64,000 nucleotides of DNA from Nansenia antarctica (GCA_963989245.1 OZ022342.1:18641457-18705456); one strand, 5' to 3'. Counted from the first letter of the stretch, positions 11,401 through 22,714 are shown. Made by a program: numbers and translations. The notes: a model not told the origin generated them from the letters alone.

Positions 11401-14400
11401 CTTCTGCAGCCCTGTTACCTTGTGTGACATGTGATGAGTCAGACCTGTGTGTGGCACACTTCACTATAGCTAATTCCTTTGGCTTCATCATGGCTTGTAA
11501 CAGCTTCATGATCTGTGCGTGATGCTGTATAGGCGTACCATCAGTTCTCTTAAAACCCCGCCCCCTCCATACAGCTCCATTAAAATGACAAACATTATGT
11601 GCATAGGCAGAGTCGGTGTACACTGTCACTCTCCGTCCGGTTCCCAAGTTGCATGCCTCTGTGAGGGCAATCAATTCAGCCAACTGAGCCGAGCAAGGCT
11701 GAGGAACTGCCTCAGCCTGTTCTACAATAAACTTTGAATTCTGTGCTTTAACTAAGGAATACCCAGCGCACAACGTTTCTCCTACCCCGTAACAAGACCC
11801 ATCAACCCAATATTCTATATCAGCTCCCTTTAAAGGCAAAGCTTGTAGGTCTGTTCTATGCTTAATCACTTTGGCTGTCGATGGAACCTGAGCACCGCTG
11901 TCAGGTGTGCATTTTACTGTACAGTTCAATTGGCATAGAGCATCTCTCCCTAGCAGCCCTGTTGGCGTGTGTTCTGACACAAGTGTTGACAGAGTTGCTC
12001 TCTGTCCCTTGTACTCTAAGTCTACAAGCTCAGTTGTAGGAATCAGCTGTTTAATTCCCTCAAATCCGATTGTCTTCACATATTCTCTAGACATAGGGAG
12101 GTGCGTGGCGCCTTCAGGCTTCTGTGTCACCACCAGCTGGCACCTCCCACTCGGATCTTCCGGGCACCCCTATAGGCCAGCTGCTGGGCCTCCGTAAGGG
12201 TTCATCACTCCTGGAGCAGGTGTAGTAGGGGGCCAATATCCTCCTCCTTGGCTCCCCCCTGCGCCCCCCTGGGGCCTGTTGCAGCAGGCACAGGCTAGAT
12301 GTCCATTCTGGTCGCACTGGCATGGTTCTAGCATCTCCTTCCCTGCTGCTGTCCATCCCCCTGGTGGTGGTCCTTGGCCAGGCTGTGTGTACATCTGGCA
12401 TGGAACCGCTTGCACCCCTGGTGGCCCTTGTGGGTATGGATACCCCCCTTGTGGCCCCTGTGGGTAGGACTGGTAAGTAGCAGGATACCCCCCTTGTGGC
12501 CCCTGTGAGTAGGACTGGTAAGTAGCAGTCTGCACTCCAGGTGGCTGTTGCTGTGGGGCTAAAGCCTGCACTCCCTCTATGTTCCTCTCGCTTTCAGTCA
12601 ATTGCAAATGAGTCAATATTCTGAGGGATTCTTCGTCTCGTGCCTTCTGTATCTCAATGTTCTTTCGATATAACTCAACTTGATGGGCTACGTGGTCTAT
12701 ATAAACAGCTTTGTTCATGTGTCGTAGCCCCACCACTTCTGCTAGCTTATCCTTAACTGGGGTAGGAAGCCCTTCTTGTATTTTTTCCCTGATTATGGAT
12801 TTTTCTAAGGGGTTATCTTCAGCGTCTTTCCCTGTCACACTTCTCCATTGAGAGTACACACGGGCAATATAACCCCTGGGATTCTCATCCCCCCCCAGTG
12901 GCTTCACAATGATATTGTCTGGGTGAATGTGAGTAGGGTAGGTCTCTCTGATTGCTTTCCACAGCCTGCCTCTGTTTGCTGCGAAGAGCTCTGGATCATA
13001 AACTGATGTATTGATATATCTATGAAGTCCTGCCTTCATCAATATTTCCTGCATTGTATCCAATCCTGCAATAAAAGCTAAGAGTCTTTTCAGGTCTCCC
13101 ATCGCGGGCTGCGTACCTGTCAGTATCACGTCGACCCCTCGCGTCCACGAATGTCCTCCCTCTTGAAGAACTGGGAGTTTCTCGATCACTTCAGACAAAT
13201 CTGTATGATGCCACGGATGATATTCCATCTTGTTACCCCGAATCAGCACTGGACAGTTCTTTAATGTATTTGATGACATTCGGTGACAATCTCCCTCTTT
13301 CTCCGGGCGTCTTCTCCCACCTTTCCTTTCGGCTGTGGCTATCATCTTCCTGCCCTGCGCGTTGTAGCCTCCATCTGCATTGTCGTCATCACTTGAGTCT
13401 GCACTGCCATCTTCGCTGTCATCTTCCTCGTCACTCCTGTCGTCCCCTTTTCCCCTTGGCTCCTTCTTCTTCTTCTGGGAATGATCCTCCAGTGCCTTAG
13501 CATAGGGAGGGGGACTGGGGGCAGGACACTGAGCTATTTTCTGTCCCTCTACCTTAAATAGATCTAAAATAGCTAACTCTAACTTGCGTTTCTCTGATCT
13601 AATCTTTCCTCTTTGATGTGCTTTGTGCCCATTGATAAGTATTTCCAATGTTGCAATTAATTGTAAATTAATGCTGCCCTCTTTCGGCCACGGCTGTTCA
13701 ATGTATGCCCAACGGCTATTCCATTTCGTAGACATTTTGCTAATTTCCCTAACAAGAGGATTCATTTTTTCCACTACAGCCATAGGGGATAACGTAGCCA
13801 ACATTCCACGATGTTCACTAATATCTTTTAACAGCTTCGTGGAATTCGACCCCATTCTACTTCGCTCAATATGCTGACAATATTCTATATTAGATAAGGT
13901 GTACGCTTCTTACAACCCACCTTATTCTGTCTTGTTTGCTAAACAAATGCTAGTCCAATATAACTGTATTAACCATCCCCACAAAAACCCTGCAACTCCA
14001 GAATAACAGACTTGCCTCTTGTGTATGTCAGTGCAGTATTAACTTAAATCTAATCTCTGTGTAAGTACTTTATACTTAAATGTGTTTCCTAATTGTTTAT
14101 GAATGTGTCACTTAATTACTCATTCAATCCTAATTACAGTTCTGGTCAACACAATTATTAAATCACAAAGATTGGTCAACACCTAAGTATTCACTGATTT
14201 ACAAAAACCCTTTTACTGCTTAATTATCAAATATGTACTATTCTGCTATTCCTTAATCAAACACTGTGGAAATGACCTAACTAAAATAAAAGATGTAAAT
14301 TACAAATATTAATTATAACCTGTAGAGGAATCGACTTGTTATTTGGAAAAGAATGAATGATTAATTATTAATTACACACTTAAAGAAATCGACTTGTCAT

Positions 14401-17400
14401 TTGGAAGGAATAAAATGATTAATTATTCATTACAATCTGTAAGGAAATCGACTTGTTATTTGAAAGGAACAAAATGATTAGTTAGAATTATTCACTATAT
14501 CATCATATACATTGATTTAAAACTTATGGAATCAATCAATTGTTTTGGGAAACAGAAAATGAATGATCTGAATAATTAATTCAACTGATAAGTAATTAAT
14601 TAAATTAATTAAAGTAATTTAATATAGAACAATCATTTAACCATCTATTTATTAATGTATCGGACTGTTTCATCGACCTCAGCTGTATCTCCCTGAGGAT
14701 TCAGTGTTTTAAAATGTATTGTCGTATTTCAACCAGCAGATGGAGCTGTGCTCCGGCTAACGCGCATCGATTGCGCATGCGCCAACTCTTAGCCAAGGCT
14801 ATGAATGTTTTAACCGTAACTCTAAACTATTTAAAATACCCCGAGATCAATTCACCATATCTCTATCTTAAATACTATAGTCTATCTAATGCAACAATCA
14901 CACGCAACCCCCCTACGTGTCCGAAGCCTAAAGGCCAGAGACAGAAAGCAGGCGGCTCAATTTAACAACCCTTTTGTCCTTGAGAAACCACCGCGTGTTT
15001 GTAGCCTGCCCTCATAAAGATGGCCTCTGTGTGTGTCCTTTAGACTCTCTGACACACTGCAAATGGCGTCTAAATGCAAATGGCGTCTAAACTCCGCTGA
15101 AAGTACACTGCACGTTTCCCTCATAAAAATGGCGTCTAAACTCCGCCGACAGTACACTGCAACACCCTCATAAAAATGGCCGCCCACACAACGGCGTCCT
15201 CTCACACAGACAAAGAGTAATGGCGTCTGCTTCTTTCTAAAGGGCTCTGCACACACTCCTGCTACAGTTCTACAATAATGCTCTTTCTTACAAAACAGAC
15301 TTGTTACACTTTATCAGAACACAATTTTACACACACACTCACGATATTCCGTAATACCGCTATTAGTTACACAACTAATATTTTAACATAAAAAAGCGAA
15401 TTACCAAATTCAGCCCTATATCACCAATACCAATCTAATCGTATATTTACAAAAACGGACTTCAAAGTCCGGCTCTCACCAACCCCAGCTTAAAGATTAT
15501 GAAAAGTGTGTTTCTATTCCAATAAGACTTTACTTTAAGGTTGTTTTAGTCACAAAGAAATTGTTTGAAAACCCAGCTGTTGCACACGCGCCCCTAGCGG
15601 TTTAAACAGAAAAATAGCGCTATTTTAATTCTTACCGTCTTTAGAGCTGTGGCTTGAGCTTAAGTTTTCAAACGTAGATTTCCTTTTTTGGACTCCGTGC
15701 TAGGCTCGCCATCATGCCGTGTATTCTTATTGATTATGAATCAAACAACAGCTAGTGAGTTTAAGATGATTTAATCCGAGTTACAAACAGATTTATACAT
15801 ACACGTGTTTAAGCTGGGGCCTGGTGACAAAAAGAGGCCGCTTCCTCCCTTCCTCGCTGGTTTTACCCAGTTTCCTAGATCCCTCCCTCTTATGCAAAAT
15901 ACAGTCACAGGTCATAGCCTATCACCTTATCCAGATGGCCATGAGGGCCGTCCCCTGTGATGTCACCACAGCCCCAAGTCCGAGGGGCTGGTCAGATTAC
16001 AAGAACCATTGCACAACACTAGAAAATAGGATATATATAGTAGAAAATATACGACAGTGGCCAAAGCCAAAGGTGACCTTTATACGTAGTTTTGTCTCAC
16101 TCTGGTGGAGAAACTGTGTCACTACATGCAGACACACAACTGTGTTGAGAAACCAGATTGAAAGCGAACATGCTGTGCATTACCCACAGCCTCACACTAT
16201 AACTTATTGTTGTATATCAATTGTATTTTATAGCTCTCAATTTGTAAATAAACAATTGGGACTGGTCACTCACTGGAGAAAACCATCAAACAGTAGCAAT
16301 AGCGCACACAGCTAATTCACCACTGCCCTGCATTGCTGGGCCTCATATTGCAATCCAAACAAAGGTGGGAACATGTTGCTCCGTTGTTCACACAGTGTAT
16401 GACCAACGCAAGACCAGGAGGACTGTTGGTGTGTTTAGCCTACTGATATGACTTACCATGCGTGAAATTGTAGTTTACTATATCATTTTTTTTATCATTT
16501 TTATATCACTTCACTTGTAGTGTGATCATGATAAGCAATATAGAATAAACACTCTGAATATGGCTCTGCACATCTCAGGCTAAACAATACTCAGCGGAAG
16601 GTTGCAGGCCAGGATGGTATCTCCTCTAGAGAAGACGTGCAGCATAGAACAGGTTTCCATTTGGACATACAGTATTATGTTTAGTATTAGTATTAGGCCA
16701 GGTTGCAGCTCATTCAAATGGGAATATAACAGCATTGATAAATCGATGGATTCTTAGTTAAATTAGTCAGCCCTCAGCAAGCAACATAAAATAAGTAAAG
16801 AGAGGTGGGTGGTTCAGTCTTTGGTAATATGGGAGGTGTTTTACCTTTTCTCTATAGGCTTATATTCTAAAGCATTTTACTCATGGACTTGAGTTGGATA
16901 ATCCCCCTGTAATGTCATACGTTAATTACGTTATAAGTGACTCAAATCTAATTGTCCGTAGACTTATTTGTTCATATTGACAATAATCTCAATCTTAATG
17001 TCCATTGTGTCTACTCAGTAGTATAACATGTATTGTGTTCTGCTGTGTGTGATCATGGAATTTGACCTGATGGAGAAGGACCAGCTTGCAGATGTCAGGG
17101 CATTCACATTTCTTTTTACCCTTTTGACGCATATTGTGGTTTGAAATGAATATCATGTATAGGTTCGGCCATACTGTATTCATTCAGAAGTGGTATAAGG
17201 AAAACAAGCCCACTCAATATGCTTCAATAGGCTGTCATGATGCATAGGGTGAGAAAGGTACTAGAAGCACTCAGGTTTTGCATTATTGATAAAGGTTCTT
17301 CAAAAGATTAGAGATCATTTAATTTAGGCCTTGGAGGCCGGTGTTAAGCGGTTACGTAACACATTTTTGTTCAGTATTTGTAAACCCATTGAGACTGTTG

Positions 17401-18666
17401 TTGAGGTTTATTTGAAAGTGAGAGATCCAACTGACTTGCATTATTGAAGGTGACTAGCCTTAGGCCTAATGCCTAATGGACGCATTGTGTTTCATTGCTA
17501 GGTCTGCCCCAGCTGCTGGCCCCCCTGCTGATGGAACTCAGCCCCCCAACACCACCAGCAACCGACGCCTGCAGCAGACGCAGGCGCAGGTGGATGAGGT
17601 GTGTAACCCTCATCTACACCTTGACCCTCATCCATACGCACAGACACACCTTGATCCTCATCCATACACACAGGCACATATTGACCCTCATCCATACACA
17701 CAGGCACACATTGACCCTCATCCATACACACAGGCACACCTTTGCATTTACAGACATGTAGACTAACCCTCAGACATTTTGTTTCTCGGTTTTTAGTAAT
17801 ATTCACAAATATATTAAAGTGTTTGTTTCCGTTATATAACATCTTCACCAGTTTGTATATATCTGATGAGGCCTTCTGTTTCTTCCCACACTGTGAATAC
17901 TCATTCAAACGTTTAATTTAAGCAATCGGGCAGTACTCAGTACTGTAGACAGAGTGTATATAAGCACACTCACAGAAACTCCCAAGTGGACGAATGAGTG
18001 TTTGGCTGTGTTTGTCTCCCTGCCCTGCACCTCCCTCCTCATCCCTGTTTACCATCCATGTGTCTTTCTCAGGTGGTGGATATCATGCGTGTAAACGTGG
18101 ATAAGGTTCTGGAGCGCGATCAGAAGCTTTCAGAATTGGATGACCGGGCCGATGCCCTGCAAGCTGGAGCCTCACAGTTTGAGACCAGCGCTGCAAAACT
18201 CAAGAATAAGTACTGGTGGAAAAATGCCAAGGTGAGGCCATAGAAATACATATTTTTGACATGATGGCTTTTTCATATAGGGCTTTGAAGACTAATATAT
18301 TAAAAGGGAGTGCTTTTGATTGTGAAACCTAAAAAAAAAAAAAAAAGCTTAATTTCATCTAACAACTGCTACTGCTGTATCAATAACTATAATGTTTTGC
18401 CTCTTTATCTCCACCCTTCCTGTCACTATTTTGTCCATATCCAACCTTGCTTTCTCAAGATGATGATTATTCTGGGGGTGATATGTGTGATTGTCCTCAT
18501 CGTTGTCATCGGTAAGGGTCAATCATTGACAGTGGAACCCATATTTCACAGTTCTAATACATAATACGTACTAAATGAAGACATACAGTATACTCTGTTT
18601 GTGTTGGCCTCTGTTCCTCACTTCCTTTCTCCCTTCCCTCCTTCCACAGTCTACTTCAGCACCTAA
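6887..18666 (+). CDS. vamp2: VAMP2 / synaptobrevin-2 (vesicle R-SNARE)
   Basis: Five exons: 6887-6888 (the start codon ATG is split, AT|G), 17502-17598, 18073-18231, 18460-18521 and 18650-18666. Together they give about 108 residues. The short proline-rich N-terminus (SAPAAGPPADG) leads into the R-SNARE coiled coil (RRLQQTQAQVDEVVDIMRVN, then VLERDQKLSELDDRADALQ) with the central arginine, the juxtamembrane KYWWKNAK, and a C-terminal membrane anchor (MMIILGVICVIVLIVVIVYF) ending in ST. Known role: on synaptic vesicles it pairs with syntaxin-1 and SNAP-25 to drive fusion. Intron 1 is 10.6 kb, of which 6.75 kb is an antisense endogenous retrovirus. per1 follows downstream on the same strand, as in human. 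Confidence 0.97.
8391..8462. repeat. (GT)n followed by (GC)n tract
   Basis: About 40 bp of alternating GT runs directly into about 25 bp of alternating GC/CG. The whole is alternating purine-pyrimidine sequence, the kind able to form Z-DNA. It lies in vamp2 intron 1. Confidence 0.85.
9302..9643 (-). repeat. 3' LTR of the endogenous retrovirus
   Basis: It begins TG and ends CA on either reading. It matches 15715-16056 base for base by eye. A polypurine tract lies just inside it. Confidence 0.92.
9644..9656 (-). other. Polypurine tract of the endogenous retrovirus
   Basis: The minus strand reads GAGGGGGGATG directly before the 3' LTR, as expected for the plus-strand DNA primer site. Confidence 0.7.
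9657..10294 (-). other. Non-coding 3' region of the endogenous retrovirus
   Basis: On the plus strand this is very A-rich near 9700-9930, with long A and T runs. No envelope gene or other reading frame is recognisable here, so an env gene appears to be lost or beyond recognition. Confidence 0.5.
10295..12169 (-). CDS. ERV Pol remnant: partial protease, RNase H, integrase zinc domain
   Basis: An open frame of about 625 codons starts right after the gag stop TAG (12170-12172) and is in the same frame as gag. A first internal ATG lies at 12133. In order it shows the C-terminal half of a retroviral protease (GLLGRDALCQL) without the DTG active site; RNase H (YWVDGSC, AELIALTEAC and TVYTDSAYA carry the acidic residues); and the N-terminal HHCC zinc domain of integrase (HGLAH and CGVC). 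Then comes a long acidic low-complexity region and a C-terminal part I do not recognise. Reverse transcriptase and the integrase core are absent. The frame stays open across each deletion point, which is unusual for decay and suggests a short-form family that spread as such. Confidence 0.82.
   Translation of the reverse strand, partial: GCPEDPSGRCQLVVTQKPEGATHLPMSREYVKTIGFEGIKQLIPTTELVDLEYKGQRATLSTLVSEHTPTGLLGRDALCQLNCTVKCTPDSGAQVPSTAKVIKHRTDLQALPLKGADIEYWVDGSCYGVGETLCAGYSLVKAQNSKFIVEQAEAVPQPCSAQLAELIALTEACNLGTGRRVTVYTDSAYAHNVCHFNGAVWRGRGFKRTDGTPIQHHAQIMKLLQAMMKPKELAIVKCATHRSDSSHVTQGNRAAEDAAKAITGADKAGKGLLVTHEKQLQGMVTLEDLLMLQSRVTTLDKSVWLARGASQDDTGLWRNHEGLVVAPSDLLGMLIQEAHGLAHVARGEVRRKITKKYGFWSPYLMEQIDHALGQCGVCWRNNFRVGTPVVSGHIPTQIGPRVVDRGVDVQSRQDVVPTGAEVPREPEKEELRRDAVVLPEPVAMPVLQPVTLPAVPETEGTAESCPDANEPETNEAESVDSLEVQPGGVQSLDTCATGDAGECLHHASDDAEGDSPDLDQRGRGPGGCLNLNDTDGRRPVRKRLKTMNRVVKQQIKGNDGNGQQMIAWLETVLGAWEAYFAKIGAPIIADMIFDFLRRQGLIDCFWKISHSVHVNELFRRLVLT
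12170..13855 (-). CDS. ERV Gag polyprotein
   Basis: 561 residues from an ATG followed by GSNS, a plausible N-myristoylation signal at Gly2. A PPPY late-domain motif lies at residues 115-118, followed by a lysine patch and a strongly acidic stretch (about 140-165). The middle (about 200-430) looks like a gammaretrovirus-type capsid region (the span starting CPVLIRGNKMEYHPW). The C-terminus is rich in Pro, Gln and Gly with a repeated QGPQGGYP unit, and has one cysteine cluster (CQCDQNGHLACACC) in place of a standard CCHC knuckle. The gene ends in TAG and pol follows in the same frame. Known parallel: gammaretroviruses make Gag-Pol by reading through such an amber codon. Confidence 0.85.
   Translation of the reverse strand: MGSNSTKLLKDISEHRGMLATLSPMAVVEKMNPLVREISKMSTKWNSRWAYIEQPWPKEGSINLQLIATLEILINGHKAHQRGKIRSEKRKLELAILDLFKVEGQKIAQCPAPSPPPYAKALEDHSQKKKKEPRGKGDDRSDEEDDSEDGSADSSDDDNADGGYNAQGRKMIATAERKGGRRRPEKEGDCHRMSSNTLKNCPVLIRGNKMEYHPWHHTDLSEVIEKLPVLQEGGHSWTRGVDVILTGTQPAMGDLKRLLAFIAGLDTMQEILMKAGLHRYINTSVYDPELFAANRGRLWKAIRETYPTHIHPDNIIVKPLGGDENPRGYIARVYSQWRSVTGKDAEDNPLEKSIIREKIQEGLPTPVKDKLAEVVGLRHMNKAVYIDHVAHQVELYRKNIEIQKARDEESLRILTHLQLTESERNIEGVQALAPQQQPPGVQTATYQSYSQGPQGGYPATYQSYPQGPQGGYPYPQGPPGVQAVPCQMYTQPGQGPPPGGWTAAGKEMLEPCQCDQNGHLACACCNRPQGGAGGSQGGGYWPPTTPAPGVMNPYGGPAAGL
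13856..15693 (-). other. Long ERV leader with short tandem repeats
   Basis: About 1.8 kb lies between the primer-binding site and gag. Around 14325-14480 there are three to four imperfect copies of a roughly 65-70-bp unit containing TCGACTTGTTATTTGGAAA (as read on plus). Around 15060-15180 there are four copies of the motif AAATGGCGTCTAAA or a variant. No long reading frame is seen. The packaging signal would be expected here. Confidence 0.55.
15694..15711 (-). other. Candidate primer-binding site of the ERV
   Basis: The minus strand reads TGGCGAGCCTAGCACGGA, beginning 3 bases after the 5' LTR. The TGG start and position fit a retroviral primer-binding site. I could not name the matching tRNA. 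Confidence 0.55.
15715..16056 (-). repeat. 5' LTR of the endogenous retrovirus
   Basis: 342 bp, matching 9302-9643, followed on the right by the target duplication GTGG. On the minus strand a TATATATA run near the start could serve as its TATA box. Confidence 0.92.
17612..17745 (+). repeat. Minisatellite, about 30-bp unit, in vamp2 intron 2
   Basis: Four to five copies of a unit reading CCTCATCCATACACACAGG plus CACAYHTTGA, starting right after the exon 2 donor. Confidence 0.85.
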
Positions 18667-19329
18667 GATGAGTGGCTCCTACCCCAGTCTGCACTCCAGA
18701 CTGCCCGCTACCTTGCAACAGAAAATCCTTCAAATCTATGACAAAATTAACCACTGACGATTAATGAATTCGATTGCTCCCCAAATAGTCTTAATATGAC
18801 CCCCCCTGACCCCCCCCCCCCCCCAAGCACCCGCTTCCAACGCCTCACCTCTGGACCCCTGTCAATCTTCGTCCTGTGAGTCTGTGGCCCCGCCTCCTTT
18901 GTAAATACTTCCTGCTTTTCTAATCTGTTGTTCATACTCCGAACCCAATACTTGTTGTGATTATTACTGATGACAACAATAGAAAAAGGAAATGGTGACC
19001 CTGGCGATAATTGTTATATACCAGATATGAAATATATATATATAGTTCTTTGTAGAGTTTTATTCTGATATAATGTTTTTGTAGGTTGTGTGTGGGTGTG
19101 CGTTTTGTATTTTTTAATTTTTGTATTAATTTTACTTATGCTTCAGATTTGAACTACTGCCTATTAATCAGAGTGTGTATATCTTGCACGGTCTCTAACT
19201 GTCTCTGCCTGTCTTTGGCTTTCTCTTTCTTGCTCTCATGCAGAGTATAGGTGCATCTTCGCACAGTGGAGTTAGTCTCTTTTAACCGAAGTACTTAAAC
19301 AATATTCCCATCCTTTTCTCCAAATGTTT

Positions 19330-19330
19330 G

Positions 19331-19426
<96 letters not shown>
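19330..19426. repeat. (CT)n microsatellite
   Basis: Nearly unbroken CT dinucleotides for about 95 bp. Confidence 0.95.
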
Positions 19427-19429
<3 letters not shown>

Positions 19430-20248
19430 TTTTAGCCATACTGTTTCCTTAGCATCCTCTCCTCCTCTCTTTCTCTCTTTCGGTCTCCTATGTTAAACTT
19501 TCTCACCTTTCTAAATTATACTTTTTCTCTTTTCATAAACTGCCACAGTAGAGTTGGACCAATGTCTGTAGATGTTTTTTATTTTTACTTATTTAGTGTC
19601 TTATTTCGAAAACATTCCTTCATTGCAGTCTAGTACAAATGCTGTCAGTGTAGCACATGTATGTGTAAGTATCTTTGAAAATGAAAATAGGTATATAAAG
19701 TGAACATGAATATTATCATCAATATCAATATAAGAAGCCAGAGTGGAAAACAATGATATTGATAGAAATGACGGATTAATTGTTTTTGTTTAGTGTATCG
19801 GGATTTGAAGCTGTTAAATTTGTTCTCTTGTGAACATTTTCAGAAACATTACATGTGATGTCGCTGTAACATTGCATCCATCCGACAGGGAGGTCATCAA
19901 TAACATGGTATGGACATAAAAATGATACTTTACATCTAAGGGATCAAAATGCTACTGGTGTACAAACATGGCTATCAACAAAACTATTGGTTTAAAAGGG
20001 TTATGGCTCAGTCGTCCATGCCCTACCTGAAGACAAAGCCTTAGTCTCTCATCATTCTAAAAGATTTTGGCAGCCAAAATATTCCCATACACACTTTATT
20101 TTGTGTAGGGGGAGTGGCTGACTGAAAAGGGGGAGGTGGTTTAAAATGCACAAATAACCTTGTTTTTGATGGCGCTGTTTGGCTGGTCAACGGCATGACC
20201 GGCCTGAGAGAGAACCTCATGCAGCAAAACCTCACCATATGATGAGCA

Positions 20249-20252
<4 letters not shown>

Positions 20253-20314
<62 letters not shown>

Positions 20315-20330
20315 ACACACACACACATTC
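20253..20330. repeat. (CA)n microsatellite
   Basis: CA repeats over about 75 bp with two single-base interruptions near the right end. Confidence 0.95.
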
Positions 20331-21237
20331 AACTCAGCCTTATTTGCATTTTAAGTGCAGAGATGGATGAAGGAAATGGCATGACACACAGTAGGCTTGT
20401 TTAAAAAGGTAATCTAGCAAGTGAATGACCCCAGGACGGCCAGCTCCATTGTCTCTGATCCAGGGAGTTGCTGTAGAACATGACATTAGATGAAAAATAG
20501 TCATAGTATTCCCAACACACAAGCTAGTGAGTGAGTGTTTAGCTATTGCAGATGTTCTCTCTCTCTCTCTCTTATGTTGTCTCCCTAGTTACTGCCTTTT
20601 TCTTTTTTAAACATAGTAATAGAGTATATTTCTATAGTATATTTTTTTGTGTGTGAAGCAGACAGGTAAAGAGGAGAGCTCAATCAGGACTTTATTAACT
20701 GTTATGAGCAGTGAGCGCCTCTCTACCTCTGTGCATCTTGTGTGTCTTTTTGCAGTTCAGCTCTGTAAGTTATACACTGCCAAGCAACTAGGGAGAGGCT
20801 TTTATGATGAGTTGTTTTGTCATCGGTGCCCTTACTGGTTTGGTCTTAGTCTTTTGTTCTTGCATGTCCATCCCTTACCCCATACATCTGTAACCCTGTT
20901 CCTAGTGCTATCTGCCAGACCTGTTGTCTACTTTATCAGTAGCAATATAGGATACAACTAAACACTGGCATTGTAGGTTATCCTGTAGGTTATCCTGTCC
21001 TTCCTCACTTTTGCCCTCCTCTCAACATGACCTTTCCAACCCCACCTGCAGATCTGCGTAGAAGGCTATTTCCCCCCCTTTTTGGGGATCCCTGTGTGTG
21101 CTATGTGTGCTGTGTGTGCTGTGTGTGGTGGTGCAGCTCTGCCTGGAATGTCCCAGAGTTTATCCTGACCGCTTAGGCCGCTTAGACCTTCGAGGGAAGG
21201 TCAAGCCGTTTCCACAGCAACTGGGTTACACGAGCAG

Positions 21238-21405
21238 GGGGGGGGGGGTAACAGCAGAGGGGGGAGGTAACAGCAGAGGGGGGAGGTAACAGCAGAGGGG
21301 GGAGGTAACAGCAGAGGGGGGAGGTAACAGCAGAGGGGGGAGGTAACAGCAGAGTGGGGAGGTAACAGCAGAGTGGGGAGGTAACAGCAGAGGGGGGAGG
21401 TAACA
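21238..21405. repeat. G-rich minisatellite, 18-19-bp unit
   Basis: About nine copies of AGGTAACAGCAGAGGGGGG, two of them with AGAGTGGGG in place of AGAGGGGGG. Confidence 0.93.
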
Positions 21406-21595
21406 GCTCAGCCAACAGACTGGGTTAAAGAGGGTTCTGCACTTTTTTCCCAGGTGTGTAAAGGAATGCTTGTTGGATCATTTATCTTTGTGGGCAGAGC
21501 AACTCCAACCACTTATCACACATCACATTGCACATGGGGGATATATCACACCGACACACGCACGCATGCACGCAAGCACGCAAAATACACACCGA

Positions 21596-21598
<3 letters not shown>

Positions 21599-21634
<36 letters not shown>
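21599..21634. repeat. (AC)n microsatellite
   Basis: About 36 bp of AC repeats, followed by two short copies of ACACAATTAGC. Confidence 0.9.
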
Positions 21635-21639
<5 letters not shown>

Positions 21640-22687
21640 ATTAGCACACACACACAATTAGCCCAGGCACATTTATTTTCCTGTAAAGAGTAACCCCCCC
21701 CCCCCCCACACCCCTTACCCTTTATTCCCCTGAAGCAGAGCAAAACTAATTCACAGGAAAATGACCAAAGACCAGATTTTCTTGCTTATGCTGCCAACTG
21801 CCATCAAAAACAAGTAGAGGGACACAACATATTTTCCCTGATCGCAATCCCCTGTTTTTGAAAGCTTAACCCAAAACATCCACATTCATGTGACTTTCTA
21901 ACCCTTTCAGATTTTAGTCAATGTGTCATACTGGCAAATAGATGGTAACTTAAATGTGCTATTTTAAGATATGCAAGAGAAACCAAAACCCAAGCAAAAC
22001 GTGCTTCAGCCCCCTTCCCCTACCATAAGACTGCTGTGTATACCCAAGTCTGAAGAGCTACAGTGCTTGTCTTTAGACACATGCTCCTATAACTAATGAT
22101 AGCACAACTCCTCTTTTGTGTGTGTCTCTGTAGTGCTGACAACAATTTCAAAATGAAAGAAAATATAAACTTAAACTATAGCTGTTAAATAAAAACAAAC
22201 AAAAAGACATAAAAAAAATAATCTGTATTGTTCAGTGTTGTAGTGTGGGGGTGTATTTGGGGGAAGGGGGGGTCCTATTTCCTCAGGTCGGAGATTATAA
22301 TAGTTGTATCAAGATGTACATGAGGACAAGAAACTTAATGAAAGCTATGTAACCATAAGAATTCCAGTCAATTCGAAAATATTTGAAGGTCACAAAAACA
22401 ATTTAGGCTGGAGCCTTCAACAGGAGTTACTATCATCTCAGTGGATAGAAGTGACATGACACTACTGATCGGGGTAGGACTCTTTGTGTTCTTGACAAAT
22501 CCAAGGGTTGTCCTAAGAGTGCTCAGCAAATTTAGATAAAAAAAATAGACAACATTGATTTATGTGAGTGCTCCTTTTGATTTTTTTTTCTCTAAGGATG
22601 GATGTGTGCATCGTATAATGTCCTGTCACTTTTCTGTTGTATTCTGGGGGGCTTTCTGTTTTATTTTTTATTCATATTTTTTGTTTG

Positions 22688-22714
22688 CGGGGTGGGGTGG
22701 GGGGGTGGGGGGGT
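22688..22714 (+). repeat. G-rich tract, potential G-quadruplex
   Basis: Four or more runs of 4-7 G separated by single T residues (GGGGTGGGGTGGGGGGG and on). This matches the usual intramolecular G-quadruplex pattern. Confidence 0.7.

Larger units (their letters stand above)
9302..16056 (-). mobile_element. Endogenous retrovirus (gamma/epsilon-like), internally deleted
   Basis: Two 342-bp LTRs (9302-9643 and 15715-16056) bound the element, and the flanks repeat GTGG (9298-9301 and 16057-16060) as a 4-bp target duplication. It is antisense to vamp2. On its own strand the order is LTR, primer-binding site, a long leader with short repeats, gag, an in-frame TAG, a shortened pol, a polypurine tract and LTR. 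Missing parts: the protease active site, all of reverse transcriptase, the integrase catalytic core and any recognisable envelope. It is therefore non-autonomous. Because the LTRs look identical by eye, insertion should be recent. Confidence 0.92.

Noticed and set aside
20179..20370. Histidine/threonine-repeat ORFs at (CA)n and (GT)n tracts
   Set aside because: Translations of simple repeats with no start context or conservation.
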